64,000 nt of DNA from a virus, in the IMG/VR virus record IMGVR_UViG_3300029922_000007, positions 62,001 to 126,000 of that record; one strand, written 5' to 3'. Within the stretch, counting starts at the first letter, position 1, and each line of letters begins with the position of its first letter. The position numbers were made by a program, and so were the translations under genes. The notes below the pieces were generated by a model that was given only the letters and a program-made list of their open reading frames with translations, had not been told where the DNA came from and ran no database searches. Shown piece after piece: positions 15,288 through 23,549 of the stretch.

Positions 15288-16014
15288 AGCCGATACTCGT
15301 ACTGCTACTCAACGTATTGAAGATCTTGAAAAAGTCCTCACTGTTCTTTATCAAGCTGCCCAGCGCCACGAAGACATTCTTGGTGGACTCGGTGGTCTGA
15401 AGAACGATATGACTCTCGTAAAGGATGCGCTTAAGCTCATCAATAAACGGACTGATGCTATCATTCAATCCGCAAGCTCTGACAGTGGAATCACGTCTGC
15501 ATCTGTCGATACTCTCGTAATCCAAATGAACGTTGCCGAACTCGTTCAACAGACTGCAAACTATGTTACTGCTGGCCATCTTGCCCCTACCGATACTATC
15601 GTTGACAACACGTTTGTTGTCTGTGAAGAGCATAATTCGGACGGTAAGGTGATCAATCCTCGTATTCAGTTCAAGTTGGATACGCAAGATCCTGCTACTC
15701 AGGAATCTCTTAAGGGTAAGAAAGCCGGGGACACTGTTTCCTTCGGGGAAAATAAGTTCACAGTTAAGGTCCTGGAGGTTTACAGCCTTTTGGATCCAAA
15801 CGCCCCTAAAGCTGCGGACCCAGCTCCTGAGGCTCCTGCACCAGATAATTCTACGGGCTCTACAGAGCCTACGACTACGGCTGAAACGACTCCAGAAGCC
15901 CCTGCAGAGCAAGCAGCGCCCGCTGCAGCCACTGAAGCTAATCCTCTTCCTCCTGAGACCCCAGTTGTCCAATTCGTCCCTTCTGAACCTGGTATGATGG
16001 TTACGGCGCAATAA
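15274..16014 (+). CDS. GreA/GreB C-domain-like protein with Pro/Ala-rich tail
   Basis: Residues 1-65 are helical. Residues about 108-173 resemble the FKBP-like C-terminal domain of Gre transcript-cleavage factors: NPRIQFKL, then LKGKKAGDTVSFGENKFTVK, VLEVYSL. The final 70 residues are Ala/Pro/Thr-rich and disordered. Gre factors enter the RNA polymerase secondary channel, and the C-domain binds the channel rim; the acidic tip residues cannot be identified here. If correct, the phage may adjust host polymerase. Other small beta-barrel proteins are possible. AAGGAG precedes the start by seven bases. Confidence 0.45.
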   Translation: MSENKADTRTATQRIEDLEKVLTVLYQAAQRHEDILGGLGGLKNDMTLVKDALKLINKRTDAIIQSASSDSGITSASVDTLVIQMNVAELVQQTANYVTAGHLAPTDTIVDNTFVVCEEHNSDGKVINPRIQFKLDTQDPATQESLKGKKAGDTVSFGENKFTVKVLEVYSLLDPNAPKAADPAPEAPAPDNSTGSTEPTTTAETTPEAPAEQAAPAAATEANPLPPETPVVQFVPSEPGMMVTAQ

Positions 16015-16473
16015 ATGGCTAAGAAAAAAACCGCCCCAACTTGTAATTTTAAGGGATGTAAAACCGCCCGTAAATCTAGTACGAACGGTAGTTGGGGCGG
16101 ATTTTGTGGGTTTCATACTAGGAAGGCGACCATAAACGCTTTCTTAGGAGAACTATACAGCCGTATCCTCTCCAGAACGAGAGGAAAAAAAACAAAGAGA
16201 CCAGACCTTTATTTTAAGCTTCCTATTATGTCTAAAGAGGTCTTCATGAGTTGGTCTAAAAACCATCCCGATTTTCTAAGGCTCTATAAACAGTGGAAAA
16301 CTAGCGATTTCGATCGTAGACTTACCCCCACAGTCAATAGGATGAATTCTAGCAAGGGGTATACGCTCGACAATGTGGAATGGCTTACTAATTCACAAAA
16401 CTGTGGCCTATCTGGATCTGTAAGGCAAGCCAAAAACAGACAAGCTGTCTACGAACTTTTAGGAGTAAAATAA
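16015..16473 (+). CDS. Small homing-endonuclease-like protein
   Basis: 152 residues beginning immediately after the previous stop. CNFKGCKTARK with CGFH at the N-terminus could bind zinc. The C-terminal motif TVNRMNSSKGYTLDNVEWLT plus QN is the common end of phage HNH-type homing nucleases (DRID-x-x-KGYT-x-x-N-x-x-W-(V/L)-T). The catalytic His pair is not obvious, so it may be degenerate or use other residues. It overlaps the next start by one base (TAATG). Confidence 0.55.
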   Translation: MAKKKTAPTCNFKGCKTARKSSTNGSWGGFCGFHTRKATINAFLGELYSRILSRTRGKKTKRPDLYFKLPIMSKEVFMSWSKNHPDFLRLYKQWKTSDFDRRLTPTVNRMNSSKGYTLDNVEWLTNSQNCGLSGSVRQAKNRQAVYELLGVK

Positions 16474-17225
16474 TGTCCAAATCTACCAAACTTGAAAAAA
16501 TTCTTCTCATCCCCGATTGCCATCACCCATACGTAGATAAAAATGCCTGGAATTTGATGCTTAAAGCTGCCAGGGAATTTAAGCCACAACACGTTGTTAT
16601 CATGGGAGATTTTGCGGATTTCTATGGAGTCTCAAGCCATAGCAAAGATCCTAATCGGGCTCTTAAGCTTAAAGAAGAAATCGAAGCCACCAAAGACGCT
16701 TTGGACGAAGTTAAAAAACTGGGAGCCAAGAACTACCACTTTGTTTCCGGTAACCACGAAGACCGTCTTGAACGATACCTGCGTGATAAGGCTCCAGAAC
16801 TGTTTAACTTCATCTCCATCCCTAAGATCCTGGAGCTTAAGGAAAAGGGTTTCTCTTACACTCCCTATAAGCAATCTCTCAAGATCGGTAAGCTGAATAT
16901 TACCCACGATACGGGAACTGCTGGTCGTTACGCCCACTACAAGTCTTTGGATGCATTTCAATCCAATGTGGTTATCGGACATACTCATCGCATTGGATAT
17001 GTGGTCGAAGGCAATGCAAGCGGCGAGCGCCATATGGGCGCAATGTTGGGCTGGTTAGGAGATATTAATGAGATCGATTATCTCCATCAAATTAAGGCCC
17101 GGAAGGACTGGTCACATGGATTTGGGGTTGCCTATCTAGATCCTAAAACTCAAGCCGTTTACGTGGTTCCAACCCCTATTGTTAATGGGACCGTTGTTAT
17201 CGAAGGAAAGCTTGTTTCTCTTTAA
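16473..17225 (+). CDS. Calcineurin-like metallophosphoesterase
   Basis: All five metal-site motifs are present: PDCHHP (D15, H17), GDFAD (45-49), GNHED (93-97), TH (144-145) and GHTH (169-172). Family members hydrolyse phosphodiesters or phosphomonoesters using two metals. At 250 residues it has no obvious accessory domain. It is distinct from SbcD at 4473. Possible substrates include RNA 2',3'-cyclic ends, nucleotides or protein phosphate; none is indicated. Confidence 0.75.
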   Translation: MSKSTKLEKILLIPDCHHPYVDKNAWNLMLKAAREFKPQHVVIMGDFADFYGVSSHSKDPNRALKLKEEIEATKDALDEVKKLGAKNYHFVSGNHEDRLERYLRDKAPELFNFISIPKILELKEKGFSYTPYKQSLKIGKLNITHDTGTAGRYAHYKSLDAFQSNVVIGHTHRIGYVVEGNASGERHMGAMLGWLGDINEIDYLHQIKARKDWSHGFGVAYLDPKTQAVYVVPTPIVNGTVVIEGKLVSL

Positions 17226-17235
17226 CAATCTCTTG

Positions 17236-17267
17236 TGATATACTAAGTTTAGGAGTCAAACCTAAAC
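17236..17267 (+). promoter_or_regulatory. Extended -10 promoter starting inside a ribosome-binding-site hairpin
   Basis: TGATATACT (17236-17244) is an extended -10. GTTTAGG (17247-17253) pairs perfectly with CCTAAAC (17261-17267) across a 7-base loop. The hairpin contains the AGGAG ribosome-binding site and abuts ATG 17268. A transcript starting about 17251 would lack most of the 5' arm, leaving the site free, while read-through message would fold it. Confidence 0.5.
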
Positions 17268-17657
17268 ATGGGCCTCACAACAGATCTAGATAAGCTCAGT
17301 CGTGCTATCAAAGATGCCGATATTAGCCTTTTCTCTGTCAAAGCTCGTATAGAGCAACTAGACAAGGAAATCGCTATATTAGCTCCTCGTAAGAACGAAC
17401 TTGAACAAAATATAGAATTTCTTAAAAAGCAGGATACTATTCCTCTAGCTCAGGAATTTAAGAAATCCAAGGCTGAACTCGCTAAGACATCATCTAGGCT
17501 TAATATTATCGTATCTGAACGAGTAAAGGTTTATCAGGCATCTTTAGATATAGAGATGGCCATTGCCAAGTTTAAGCGAGACCACGACCAATTGATTATT
17601 GGTAGTGAAAACAATATTTTGAAGATTGATTTCGGGGGCAAACGTGGAAAAAGATGA
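17268..17657 (+). CDS. Coiled-coil protein
   Basis: 129 residues, almost all a heptad-type helix (about 8-120, for example ARIEQLDKEIAIL and KNELEQNIEFLKK). The basic tail is GGKRGKR. There is no enzymatic motif. Translation appears to be controlled by the hairpin just ahead of the start. It overlaps the next frame by 14 bp. Confidence 0.55.
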   Translation: MGLTTDLDKLSRAIKDADISLFSVKARIEQLDKEIAILAPRKNELEQNIEFLKKQDTIPLAQEFKKSKAELAKTSSRLNIIVSERVKVYQASLDIEMAIAKFKRDHDQLIIGSENNILKIDFGGKRGKR

Positions 17658-17883
17658 ACTAAAGCAAAAAATCATGGAAGATGAAGATTTTATCAAAGCG
17701 CCTAAATACGCAAACAGCTTGAATAGATTTTTAGCCAAGAACGAACGAAAGCTTGACAATGGGGCCATAGGTAGGTTACTCTTGATTACGGAAGAAGAGG
17801 TAGACCAGCTCTACGAACAATCCATAGTCGAGTTGCGCAAGGAGATGGTAGATGGTGAAGACGGAGAAGGTAGTCGCGAGTAA
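17644..17883 (+). CDS. Hypothetical helical protein
   Basis: 79 residues from GTG 17644; an in-frame start at 17626 would add six residues. GGGGG lies at 17634-17638. Acidic and helical, with LLLITEEEVDQLYEQSI in the middle. Unknown function. Confidence 0.5.
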   Translation: MEKDELKQKIMEDEDFIKAPKYANSLNRFLAKNERKLDNGAIGRLLLITEEEVDQLYEQSIVELRKEMVDGEDGEGSRE

Positions 17884-18046
17884 CGGTGATACGATCCTAA
17901 CGCTCCGTTACGAACTTGGACATCTCTATATCCGCGATCCAGAGGAGGGATGGTCCTCCGATCTTTGGCCAGATCAAGTAGAGCAGCTTTATAGCGCTTT
18001 AGGTAGATTTTTGGGCAAAGAATCATCTCCTGGAGAGCCATCTTGA
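17852..18046 (+). CDS. Hypothetical small protein
   Basis: 64 residues, overlapping the previous gene by 32 bp and the RNase H start by 4 bp. AAGGAG lies 12 bases upstream. A likely small beta fold (TILTLRYELGHLYIRDP). Not recognised. Confidence 0.45.
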   Translation: MVKTEKVVASNGDTILTLRYELGHLYIRDPEEGWSSDLWPDQVEQLYSALGRFLGKESSPGEPS

Positions 18047-18681
18047 AAATAGATCTATACTCTGATGGTTCCGCTCAAACCAAGGCCACCAATGGCGGTT
18101 GGGGTTGGGTGATGGTCGTAGACGGTATTAAGTATTCAGAAGGATCTGGACACGAGAAGAATGTCACCAACAACGATATGGAGCTAGCTGGCGCAATTCA
18201 AGGCCTAGCTGAAGTCCTTAAATTCGTTAATAGAAGTAGAGAGGCCAACGCCGAAACTTCTCAGGTAGATTTCGATGTAACACTCTGTTCCGATAGCCAA
18301 ATCGTCCTTGGTTGGGCAGACGGATCTTTTCGCTTCAAACAAGAAGAGAAAATGGAGAAATTCAAACAACTCCAATTTCTGGTCAAACGTCTAAACATTA
18401 AAACTCGTTGGGTAAAAGGCCATAGTGGAGACCCTAACAATAGTAGATGCGACCGGCTTGCTAATTTGGCTCGTAAGCAGATTAAAGAAGCGGCCTCAGA
18501 TCAAGTTGAGAACAAAACGCAATCAGCCATTGGAACTAAGCGCACCGACGTTGTAAGTTTGTGGTACAAGGGTCTTTTAAAAATCATTGACTTTGAGACT
18601 GGAGTAATAGAAGATTATAGCCGGGAAGCTCACGGTAAACGTGGATCCGTACTTGAGATTAGAGAGGCAAAAGAACGATGA
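18043..18681 (+). CDS. rnhA: Ribonuclease HI
   Basis: The TTG start overlaps the previous stop. The catalytic set is D8 (YSDGSA), E47 (NDMELAG), D84 (CSDSQIV) and D137 (SRCDRLAN), with H127 in VKGHSGD. The domain ends near 148; a 60-residue extension of unknown role follows. It removes RNA from RNA-DNA hybrids, probably the primers made by the AEP-type primase at 34266. Its stop overlaps the membrane protein start (ATGA). Confidence 0.85.
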   Translation: MKIDLYSDGSAQTKATNGGWGWVMVVDGIKYSEGSGHEKNVTNNDMELAGAIQGLAEVLKFVNRSREANAETSQVDFDVTLCSDSQIVLGWADGSFRFKQEEKMEKFKQLQFLVKRLNIKTRWVKGHSGDPNNSRCDRLANLARKQIKEAASDQVENKTQSAIGTKRTDVVSLWYKGLLKIIDFETGVIEDYSREAHGKRGSVLEIREAKER

Positions 18682-18848
18682 AAAAGCATTACCATATTTT
18701 TAAAATAGCGTTAGGTCTATTTTTGACCATAAATGCCGTTATTACCGTGAATAAAGACAATACTACAGTAAATCTAGTAACCGGCATTATTTGGTGTTTT
18801 CTAACATCCCTTTTTATCGACAATCTTTTGGAGAGTAAGCGTAAATGA
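18678..18848 (+). CDS. 56-residue membrane protein
   Basis: Two hydrophobic stretches, about residues 8-24 (FKIALGLFLTINAVITV) and 34-48 (VTGIIWCFLTSLFI), between short charged ends. It is coupled by ATGA overlaps to RNase H and the exonuclease. Unknown role. Confidence 0.5.
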   Translation: MKKHYHIFKIALGLFLTINAVITVNKDNTTVNLVTGIIWCFLTSLFIDNLLESKRK

Positions 18849-19480
18849 GCGATCAATACTTTTGTTGCATGGACAGCGAAACTGGTGGGCTCCGAGCTAA
18901 GCAAAATGACATCTTAACTCTGTACATGGCCATGACTGACGAAAACCTTAAGGTCTTGGAAGAGCTAGATCTAAAGCTCAAACCTAACGATAGGTTGCCA
19001 GTATGTGATCCGCAGGCGATGGCCGTGAACCACATCGACCTTCAAAAACATTTATCCGACCCAAACACTGTGACCTACGCTGAAGCTAAGGTCAAAATCA
19101 TCGCTTTTGCTAAGAAGTATCTCAAGAAGCGTGGGCGCTATAGTAACCTCATTGTTCTTGGTCAAAATGTTATGTTTGACTTGAAGTTCATTTGGGAGTA
19201 CATTATTCCAGAAGAGGAGTGGGAAGGATTGTTCTCCTATAATGTGGAAGATACGAAGACATCGGCCCTATTCCTGAAACGATGTGGGTGGCTGCCCAAG
19301 GAAATCGGTACGTTGAAGAGCATGGTTGAATACTTCAATATTCCACGCCGGGAAGCTCATGAAGCGAAGGGAGACGTGCATATGACAATCGATGTATACA
19401 AAGCCATGCTTTCTTTGATGGATTCAAAGAAAAATGGTGGGTCTACTCAGGACATTATTTCCTTGCTGGAGGCAGAATGA
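18845..19480 (+). CDS. DnaQ-like 3'-5' exonuclease (DEDDh)
   Basis: Motif Exo I is MDSETGG (D10, E12), Exo II is GQNVMFDLKF, and Exo III is HEAKGDVH with the His-x4-Asp spacing of DEDDh enzymes. Such domains proofread DNA synthesis as the epsilon subunit of Pol III. The alpha subunit is encoded 470 bp downstream in the same operon, so this is probably its proofreading partner. A clamp-binding motif is not obvious. Confidence 0.8.
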   Translation: MSDQYFCCMDSETGGLRAKQNDILTLYMAMTDENLKVLEELDLKLKPNDRLPVCDPQAMAVNHIDLQKHLSDPNTVTYAEAKVKIIAFAKKYLKKRGRYSNLIVLGQNVMFDLKFIWEYIIPEEEWEGLFSYNVEDTKTSALFLKRCGWLPKEIGTLKSMVEYFNIPRREAHEAKGDVHMTIDVYKAMLSLMDSKKNGGSTQDIISLLEAE

Positions 19481-19668
19481 AAACTGGATACTATATTCCC
19501 ATTTATAGTTGGGGACCAAACCCTTCTGAAGTAGCGGGATCTAGTACTGGCGCTACTTTATACTGGGAGCTTAAGGATCTTTGGGGCTTTGAACCAGATG
19601 CGGTGGGATATTTCGAAGTTTTTGGCAATATTCCTACTCAGGAAGAGTTCGAGGAAAGCCAAAAATGA
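19477..19668 (+). CDS. Hypothetical protein
   Basis: 63 residues, aromatic- and acid-rich (YYIPIYSWGPNPS, then YFEVFG). ATGA-coupled on both sides. No family recognised. Confidence 0.45.
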   Translation: MKTGYYIPIYSWGPNPSEVAGSSTGATLYWELKDLWGFEPDAVGYFEVFGNIPTQEEFEESQK

Positions 19669-19952
19669 AACTCCTATTCGATTGGTGCCATCTCTTCAAA
19701 GACGACGATTGGAATTGTAAACTCGGCCTTGATTGGTACGGGTTTGAGCCGATTGTAGGCTGTAGAAAGGACCTAGAAGGTTCTAAGGGCTTCACTGTCG
19801 TTCTCTACGCCGTTTGGTGGCGCTATTCCTTGACGTGGATTCATGACTATGCTAAATATAGTGCTAGGATGAATTATAGACATTCAGACACCATCAAACG
19901 CATATCGGACTTAAAAGAGCGAATCGAAGCTAAGAGAGCGAAAAAAGAATGA
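19665..19952 (+). CDS. Hypothetical protein
   Basis: 95 residues with several Trp and Cys in the first half and a basic helical tail (RISDLKERIEAKRAKKE). It is coupled to the polymerase gene by a 4-bp overlap. Unknown function. Confidence 0.45.
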   Translation: MKLLFDWCHLFKDDDWNCKLGLDWYGFEPIVGCRKDLEGSKGFTVVLYAVWWRYSLTWIHDYAKYSARMNYRHSDTIKRISDLKERIEAKRAKKE

Positions 19953-22900
19953 CCCTAAAAGTTTCGCCGCATCAGCACGTAGAGTCAGCCCTTAGCGGTT
20001 CTACTCTTTCCTCAATGATTTCTAGAGCCATAGAGCTTAAACGAGAATACTTCTCCTATACAGATCTAGGACACCTCAGCTCTGCGCTCAAAACCTACCA
20101 ATCAGTTAAAAAGGCTGGACTTAAGCCTATCCTTGGCCTCGAATTCTACCTAAAGGACCCCTTGGACGAACTAATTCAAGGAACCCCCGCAGATCGGTGT
20201 AAATACTTCACTTCTACTATCTATGCCAAGGACCAAGTTGCATACCAAGAATTGTGCCGTACTGTTTCTCGCACTGACTTTCCCACTATCGAAATTCAGG
20301 GTGAAGTTCAGTCCCTATTTGATTGGAAAACCCTAGAACACCTTTCTAAGTTCAACACCCTTCTCGTTCTTGGTGGACCTCACGATTTGGTAGGGAAATG
20401 CTTGCTCGCATCAGACGCAAATCTTGCGGAGCAAGTCTTTCTTAATCTCCGCAAAATGTTCGGTGACAGGCTATCGGTTTCATTGATCTGCGAACCCTGG
20501 AGTAAGAAATTTACGTCTGTCGTAAAAATCGATTTTCAAGACGGCAGTAGCGATTCCCTCCTAGCCACGGACATGGTCAAGACGGATAAGGCCCGAAATA
20601 TTAAAGCTATTGACCTGGTAATTCGGTCTGGACATGCCAAGATCGAATCCAAGATTTCAAATGGGGTCTACCACAATGTCGGCAAGTGGATCGATAAGGT
20701 AAAAGAGCACCGTGGATTTCTTCCTTTGCCTGTGGATGTGACACTAGAAATCAATAAATTTTTACTTGAAATGTCCAAAAAGCACAGTGTTCTGGTATTG
20801 GCTTCAGATTACGCCTTTTACTCTGAGAAGAGCGATAAGATCGTCCAAACGATGATTTTGGCCGGAAATGGAATTCTTAAGTCTGACCTTCATATGAAAA
20901 CTGAAGAGGAATTTTCAGGGTATCTATTGAAAGAGATGGGTCTAACTCAGGAAAAAACTTCCGAGATCTTATCTAACAACAATGATTGGGCTAAGAACTT
21001 TGATAGCTTCGAGCTGAAATATGAGTGGCGTTTGGCCGACAGCGATGGTAACGCTCTCCAACAGTGCATGGAAATTATCAAAGCCAAGGGGCTAATGCGC
21101 TGGCAAGACCCCATCTGGACTTCGAGACTAAAGGAGGAAGTCCTCGTTATCGCTAAAAATAAAGTAAAGGATCTCTCCCCCTACTTTCTCCCCATTCATG
21201 ACGTTATCTCCCACTACGAAGAAAACGGCAGACTTTCTGGGCCAGGCCGTGGGTCTTCGGCTGGAAGTTTGATTGCATACCTTATGGGTATTACGAAAGT
21301 TCCCCCTTTTAAGTATGACCTCAGCTTTGGTCGTTTTTATTCTACCGATCGAATCGAAGCCCTTAAATTGGCCGACATCGATAGCGATCTTGAGTCTCGC
21401 GATCTCCTAACCGGGGAGGACGGTAAGAGCGGATACCTCTACCATCGATGGGGAAACAAAGCAGCGCAGATCTCTACGAGAGGAATGTCCAGGCTAAAAT
21501 CTTCCATTAAAGACGTAAATCGCTATTTTAAAGGCTCTGTCGAAAAAGAAATCGAACAACTCTGTAAGAAGCTTCCAGATGCAGGACAGGGGATTACGGA
21601 TGAACAGTTCCTATTTGGCTTCCAGGACGAAGATGAAAACCATATCGATGGACTATTTGAGACATCTGACGCCTTAAAGAACTATGCCGCCACTCGTCCA
21701 GCAGAGTGGGACGTGGTGCAAAAAACATTAGGAATTACGAGAAATTTTTCGGTCCATGCTTGCGCTTTTGTGGTTGCTGATAAGCCTATTTCAGATTTTG
21801 TTCCACTCAAAGAAGGCCATATAACTCAATATACCGCTTCCGAAGTGGAGACGGCTGGACTCGTTAAGTATGATTTCCTCGTTGTTTCTAACTTAAAAGA
21901 TATTCGTGTATGTCTAGATCTCATCAATAAGAAGAACGGCGAAAACAATAAGGTTGGCCACTTCACTCACAAGGGCAATCCAACCTATATTTGGGACCTT
22001 CCAGAAGATCAGGAAGCCTATAAGAGTGTTTGGGATGGAGCTACAGAGTCTTGCTTTCAGATCAATACCCAGACGATGACCCCCTTTGTCAAAGAGATCA
22101 TGCCTAAGAATATGGAAGACCTCTCCATCATTCTATCTCTGGTTCGTCCAGGCCCTCTCGATTACGTTATTGAAGAGACTGGTCGTAACATGGCGGAAGA
22201 GTACGTTTATCGTCGTAACGGTAATTCGTATGAAGATATTCCGATCCTAAAGGAGCTAATTCCTGAAACGTATTCAGTTCTTGTGTACCAAGAGCAAATC
22301 ACCAAACTTGCAAAGCAGCTCGCTGGCTTTAGTGGTTCTGCTGCAGAAAATCTCAGAGAGGCCATTGGTAAGAAGAAACGCGCTGCCATGCTCAAGATCA
22401 AGCCCGAATTCATTAACGGATGTCTCAAATCCGGTAAAGTTACGGAAGATGAAGCCCAGCAACTTTGGGACCGAATTGTAACGTTTGGACGCTATGCTTT
22501 TAATAAGAGTCATGGAATTTCATATAGCTATATTACCTATGCTTGTATGTTCCTTAAGCATCACTACTTCCTTGAGTGGTGGACTGCAATTCTTTCCAAT
22601 GCTACCCAGAAAGAAATCTCGGGAAAGCTTTGGCCTCACGTTAAGCACTTAATTACCAGTCCTGACATTAACCTCTCTACAGACCAAATGGAGATCGACT
22701 ACGCCAATGGGAAGATCCGATCGAAGTTGGGGATGGTCCGAGGAATGCAAGAAAAGACCATTGACCCTATCATCGCTGGTAGGCCTTACTTGAGCATCCA
22801 AGATTTCGTCAATCGGGACGTTGCCGGGGCGGCTCTTTCACGTAAGCTCATCCACGTTGGTGTCTTGGATTCTCTTTTTCCTCCCAAGTCTAAGCTCCTG

Positions 22901-23518
22901 GATAAGTTACAGCTATTCGAAGACGCGGTGGAAATCCAGAAATACAATGAAAAGGTCGCAAAAGCTGCCAAAGAAGGTAAACTTATCAAGGCCTTGGAAC
23001 CTAAAAAGGGTGAAATTCCAGAACAGTACCTTACCATAGAACAAGACCCTCTTAAAAATGCCGCTATTCAAAAGTCGATCCTTCCAAGCTTACTTGTGGG
23101 CCTTTATCATCTCGGACAGAACCATTCTAAGTGTATCCTAGGCCGCTCTAAGCCCTCTAAAATCATGACCAATCCTAATACGGGCTTGGAGACTCTTTTA
23201 GTATCTGGAGAGGTCCTACAGCGCTTAAATGAGCTTCCAGGAGAGGCCGTATCTGAGGATAAGATGGTAGCCGTTTCCGCCTTTATCGTAGATACTAAGG
23301 TTCAGGACTATAAGAACAATACCAAGCAAATGCTCAAGGTTGTAGCTGACTACGACGGATACGTTAAGGAGATGGTCGCTTGGCCAGATTACTTCAGCGG
23401 TGTTTTGTCGTATCCCCCAGAACTTAAGAAGGGGCAGATTGTAACCGTATTCCTTAAGAAGCGCGCCGGTAAGGACGGAGACTGCTCCATTCAGGATATT
23501 GTGATTGAAAGTAGTTGA
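19949..23518 (+). CDS. dnaE: DNA polymerase III alpha subunit (DnaE-type)
   Basis: 1,189 residues in the bacterial C-family order. The PHP domain begins at the N-terminus (HQHVESALSGSTL, YTDLGHLSSAL, GLKPILGLEF). The palm holds GPGRGSSAGS (431-440) and the catalytic pair D476-I-D478. FSVHACAFVV, then VKYDFL, then a helix-hairpin-helix (IQDFVNRDVAG) and a C-terminal OB-fold (VAVSAFIVDTK and following) complete it. Phages more often use A- or B-family polymerases, so this is notable. Clamp loader and clamp genes are not in the window, so it may recruit host partners. Confidence 0.9.
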   Translation: MTLKVSPHQHVESALSGSTLSSMISRAIELKREYFSYTDLGHLSSALKTYQSVKKAGLKPILGLEFYLKDPLDELIQGTPADRCKYFTSTIYAKDQVAYQELCRTVSRTDFPTIEIQGEVQSLFDWKTLEHLSKFNTLLVLGGPHDLVGKCLLASDANLAEQVFLNLRKMFGDRLSVSLICEPWSKKFTSVVKIDFQDGSSDSLLATDMVKTDKARNIKAIDLVIRSGHAKIESKISNGVYHNVGKWIDKVKEHRGFLPLPVDVTLEINKFLLEMSKKHSVLVLASDYAFYSEKSDKIVQTMILAGNGILKSDLHMKTEEEFSGYLLKEMGLTQEKTSEILSNNNDWAKNFDSFELKYEWRLADSDGNALQQCMEIIKAKGLMRWQDPIWTSRLKEEVLVIAKNKVKDLSPYFLPIHDVISHYEENGRLSGPGRGSSAGSLIAYLMGITKVPPFKYDLSFGRFYSTDRIEALKLADIDSDLESRDLLTGEDGKSGYLYHRWGNKAAQISTRGMSRLKSSIKDVNRYFKGSVEKEIEQLCKKLPDAGQGITDEQFLFGFQDEDENHIDGLFETSDALKNYAATRPAEWDVVQKTLGITRNFSVHACAFVVADKPISDFVPLKEGHITQYTASEVETAGLVKYDFLVVSNLKDIRVCLDLINKKNGENNKVGHFTHKGNPTYIWDLPEDQEAYKSVWDGATESCFQINTQTMTPFVKEIMPKNMEDLSIILSLVRPGPLDYVIEETGRNMAEEYVYRRNGNSYEDIPILKELIPETYSVLVYQEQITKLAKQLAGFSGSAAENLREAIGKKKRAAMLKIKPEFINGCLKSGKVTEDEAQQLWDRIVTFGRYAFNKSHGISYSYITYACMFLKHHYFLEWWTAILSNATQKEISGKLWPHVKHLITSPDINLSTDQMEIDYANGKIRSKLGMVRGMQEKTIDPIIAGRPYLSIQDFVNRDVAGAALSRKLIHVGVLDSLFPPKSKLLDKLQLFEDAVEIQKYNEKVAKAAKEGKLIKALEPKKGEIPEQYLTIEQDPLKNAAIQKSILPSLLVGLYHLGQNHSKCILGRSKPSKIMTNPNTGLETLLVSGEVLQRLNELPGEAVSEDKMVAVSAFIVDTKVQDYKNNTKQMLKVVADYDGYVKEMVAWPDYFSGVLSYPPELKKGQIVTVFLKKRAGKDGDCSIQDIVIESS

Positions 23519-23543
23519 CTTTGGTCTCTATTAAGAGTAGGAT
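23515..23543 (+). promoter_or_regulatory. sigma-70-type promoter before the subtilisin-like gene
   Basis: TTGACT (23515-23520, overlapping the polymerase stop), 17 bp, TAGGAT (23538-23543), then six bases to ATG 23550. AGGA within the -10 can also act as the ribosome-binding site; either way the leader is tiny. Confidence 0.5.
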
Positions 23544-23549
23544 TTAGCT

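Noticed and set aside
15178-16116. A 312-codon frame on the - strand opposite the Gre-like gene
   Set aside because: It is antisense to two well-supported + strand genes, rich in Arg/Ser as such shadows are, and has no start signal.
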